Shown here piece by piece: positions 61,991 through 64,000 of a stretch of 64,000 bases of DNA; the stretch's first letter is position 1, and every line of letters starts with the position of its first letter. Made by a program: the position numbers and the translations under genes. The stretch comes from Polytrichum commune (taxonomy: Eukaryota > Streptophyta > Polytrichopsida > Polytrichales > Polytrichaceae): the NCBI GenBank assembly GCA_950295325.1, contig OX485804.1, positions 59,272,001-59,336,000 on the forward strand, given 5' to 3'. Under the pieces are notes generated by a model that worked only from the letters and a program-made list of their open reading frames with translations, ran no database searches and had not been told where the DNA came from.

Positions 61991-63319
61991 CTTAGAGTTG
62001 AGCCGGAATTAGCATCAAAATCCCCCAACCCACCTCCTAACATCCAACATGATTATCACGAACTAGTGTCCGGAGAGATTGTTGGGCATGATCGATCGAT
62101 ATTCTAGTGTTTCCAAGTCCAATTGGGTACAAGTTGACACCTTTCGGTTTTTCTTTATTATTTTGGGGTATATTCTCTAAATTCCTCTAAAACGATGGGT
62201 AATTTTCCTAAAGTCTTGAACTTCAATCAGTTATTTCTCAAAGTCAATCAATTCATCTGTAACTAGCAGCCAGTTCTCCCAATTTATTGTCACGGACCCT
62301 AATTTAAGCTTTCTATGTCATCCTGTACACATGATCAATTTCATATTATTGTAGGTGATAAGCATGTTCGCAACAAATCAATTCAAATTTTGATCAAAGG
62401 TTTGTACAATGTGTGCCCTTTTTACTTGTTGGAACCTATGGAAAAAAATACAAGTGTCAATTCAAAGAGTTAGCATTTTGATACCAAAGTGTTGAACTTG
62501 CTTATCACCTATGGTGTGTAGTGATGGTTTCTTTGGCATGGGCTTGAGTTTCATGGTGTCTAGGTAATTTCATCCACCGGGATAGTAAAAATGAGATGTA
62601 TTTGTATGAAGTATTCATATTTTGATCTATTCGACTATGAGAAAGGCATTGAAGTCCCCAAATTGATGTAGTATCCCTTTAGGGGTCAATTAGGCTATTT
62701 GGCCCTCAACCTATAATGGCTTATTTCCACAACAACCCTTTCATCCAAAATAGAAGAGTTTACCTATTCCCATGTGGGAGTGTACATGTTGGCTAAGATG
62801 ACGGTTGCATGAGGCAAGAAAATCACAAAATCAAATGAGCCTATTTGCAAGAGACATGCACCTTAGGATAGGGTTTCAAAGAGAAGGAGTGACATTAAGG
62901 AGGTTGATATTACAAAGTTTAGATTGTATTTGAGTGTTCTATAACAAGGCAAATTGTTAAGAATGGACTCCAAAAACACTTGTTATGTAATGAGATTAGA
63001 TTGTATCGTCAAAATGTATGTTAATCATTCAGGGCTCAATAATCAACCACATAATTGGAAAGGCATGTACAATAATCTATAGAAAAGAAGATTCTTCACT
63101 TTCATCACCTTTTCTAACTTTTGCAACTTGATGTGCATTTCAATTATAGTCTTACACTCAAAATACCAATCTACGTGATTCGTGATTGCTAACAAAATGA
63201 CACAACTCCCAATCTGATGCAATGGTGGAAATTGTTTGTGAAGGCTGAAGTGCCCTAATAGGGCCTCATATCATACCTCAATAGAGGATATCACTGAGAA
63301 TTTAAGGCCATCATTTTTA
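61991..63319. other. intergenic stretch, no supported gene
   Basis: AT-rich DNA between two repeat blocks. I see no coding region, RNA or tandem array in it. Confidence 0.45.
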
Positions 63320-63824
63320 AGGGCCACTTCACACATGAGCCAAGAGCGTGACCATGAAATTGTGAGAGCCCAAAAGAAAGTGTCCAAAGGTTGTCCCAAG
63401 AAACCTCCAAAATCATGTAGTGTGGTCATGGACCCTCAAGTGTAGTGTGAAGTACTATGTGATAGGGCCTTCAACCAAATGCTATTTCAATGAAATTCTA
63501 TTCATGCAGGTCCTTACACATGATAAAGTAAAATAAACCAACAGTTGTGAGCGTTCGGAGTGCCATGGTCTCCTAGTTTCGTGCTAGGCCTACCTCCAAG
63601 AGGTGGTATTTTGAAAGTAGTCCAAATGACCATGAAACATGATCCATTCGATGTCATGTAGGAATCCATGTAGACTTTACATCCATCTTGCATTCACATA
63701 CTCCGTTGGTCCCTCAAGCGTAGTGTGAAGCAGAGAACTTGGACCGGCTCCGCCTTTTCCACCAATGAGAGTGCTCGAAGTGCTAATGGTCACGGGCTCT
63801 CAGTCTTGTGTGTGAAGTGGCCCT
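63320..63824. mobile_element. 505-bp TIR element with AGGGCC ends, copy 2
   Basis: This is a near-identical sister of 59969-60471 in the same orientation, with ends AGGGCCACTTCACACATGAG and, on the other strand, AGGGCCACTTCACACACAAG. Differences are scattered substitutions and small indels. The remaining window to 64000 holds a short (AT)n run near 63881-63902 and no gene. Confidence 0.65.
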
Positions 63825-64000
63825 GAGGGACGGTCCAGATAAGAGCTGGTCTAACTTAGTATATGGCAGCCTTACAATACACCCATATATATATATATAT
63901 ATACTTCTAGTTTGTTGGCACCAGGTAAAAGGAGCACTTGTGGTGGTTGTTCATGTGGAAAACCTACCTCATCACTTTTCTTGTTTTGGGTCACATGTTT

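Overview
This is nuclear DNA from a land plant. It has GT-AG spliced genes, AT-rich introns and intergenic DNA, a plant external NDB-type NAD(P)H dehydrogenase, a plant flavin oxidoreductase with 11 exons, a Pmp3-like proteolipid, and many non-autonomous transposons. The style (repeat-rich, GC-richer exons, unfamiliar transposon-borne genes) suggests a non-seed plant such as a moss, lycophyte or fern. The species cannot be fixed from sequence reading alone.

Layout. 1-1010: repeat-poor flank with a CA microsatellite. 1011-6900 (minus): NDB-type NAD(P)H dehydrogenase with EF hand, five exons that join in phase, true start codon not found. 10335-11059 and 11743-12456: a TIR element and a fold-back element. 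13471-33797: a ~20.3-kb unit bounded by a perfect 9-bp direct repeat (13462-13470 and 33798-33806) and by related inverted ends, which is the signature of a Mutator-like element. On the minus strand it carries a decayed MULE transposase with SWIM zinc finger (13927-17853). On the plus strand it carries a decayed multi-exon gene whose product joins a ParB-like domain to a beta-class (motif IV before motif I) DNA N-methyltransferase-like domain (24938-31685). Between and inside these genes lie large arrays of perfect palindromes (20530-24690) and a ~1.35-kb heptamer array (27720-29075).

39156-41003 (+): intact three-exon gene for a 376-residue plant protein of unknown function, with a hairpin just past its stop codon. 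44551-45457 (minus): Pmp3/LTI6-like two-exon gene with a long tail. 46-49.6 kb: degenerate repeats, some reading as Gly/His/Cys-rich peptide. 51863-57668 (+): complete 11-exon gene for a 587-residue FAD-dependent amine-oxidase/desaturase-like protein with a uORF overlapping its start. 57.9-63.9 kb: nested non-autonomous DNA transposons, including a Harbinger-like element interrupted by a CACTA-like one, and a 495-bp element with 9-bp target duplication inside a 241-bp tandem repeat.

The four host-type genes show no functional linkage to each other. The notable system is the giant Mutator-like element. It combines a transposase, a ParB-methyltransferase-like accessory protein and dense internal arrays of palindromes. 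I propose, as inference only, that the accessory protein binds these arrays, in the way VANC proteins of Arabidopsis VANDAL elements bind motif clusters in their own element or ParB binds parS. This copy is broken by stops and frameshifts, so an intact relative would have to be sought.
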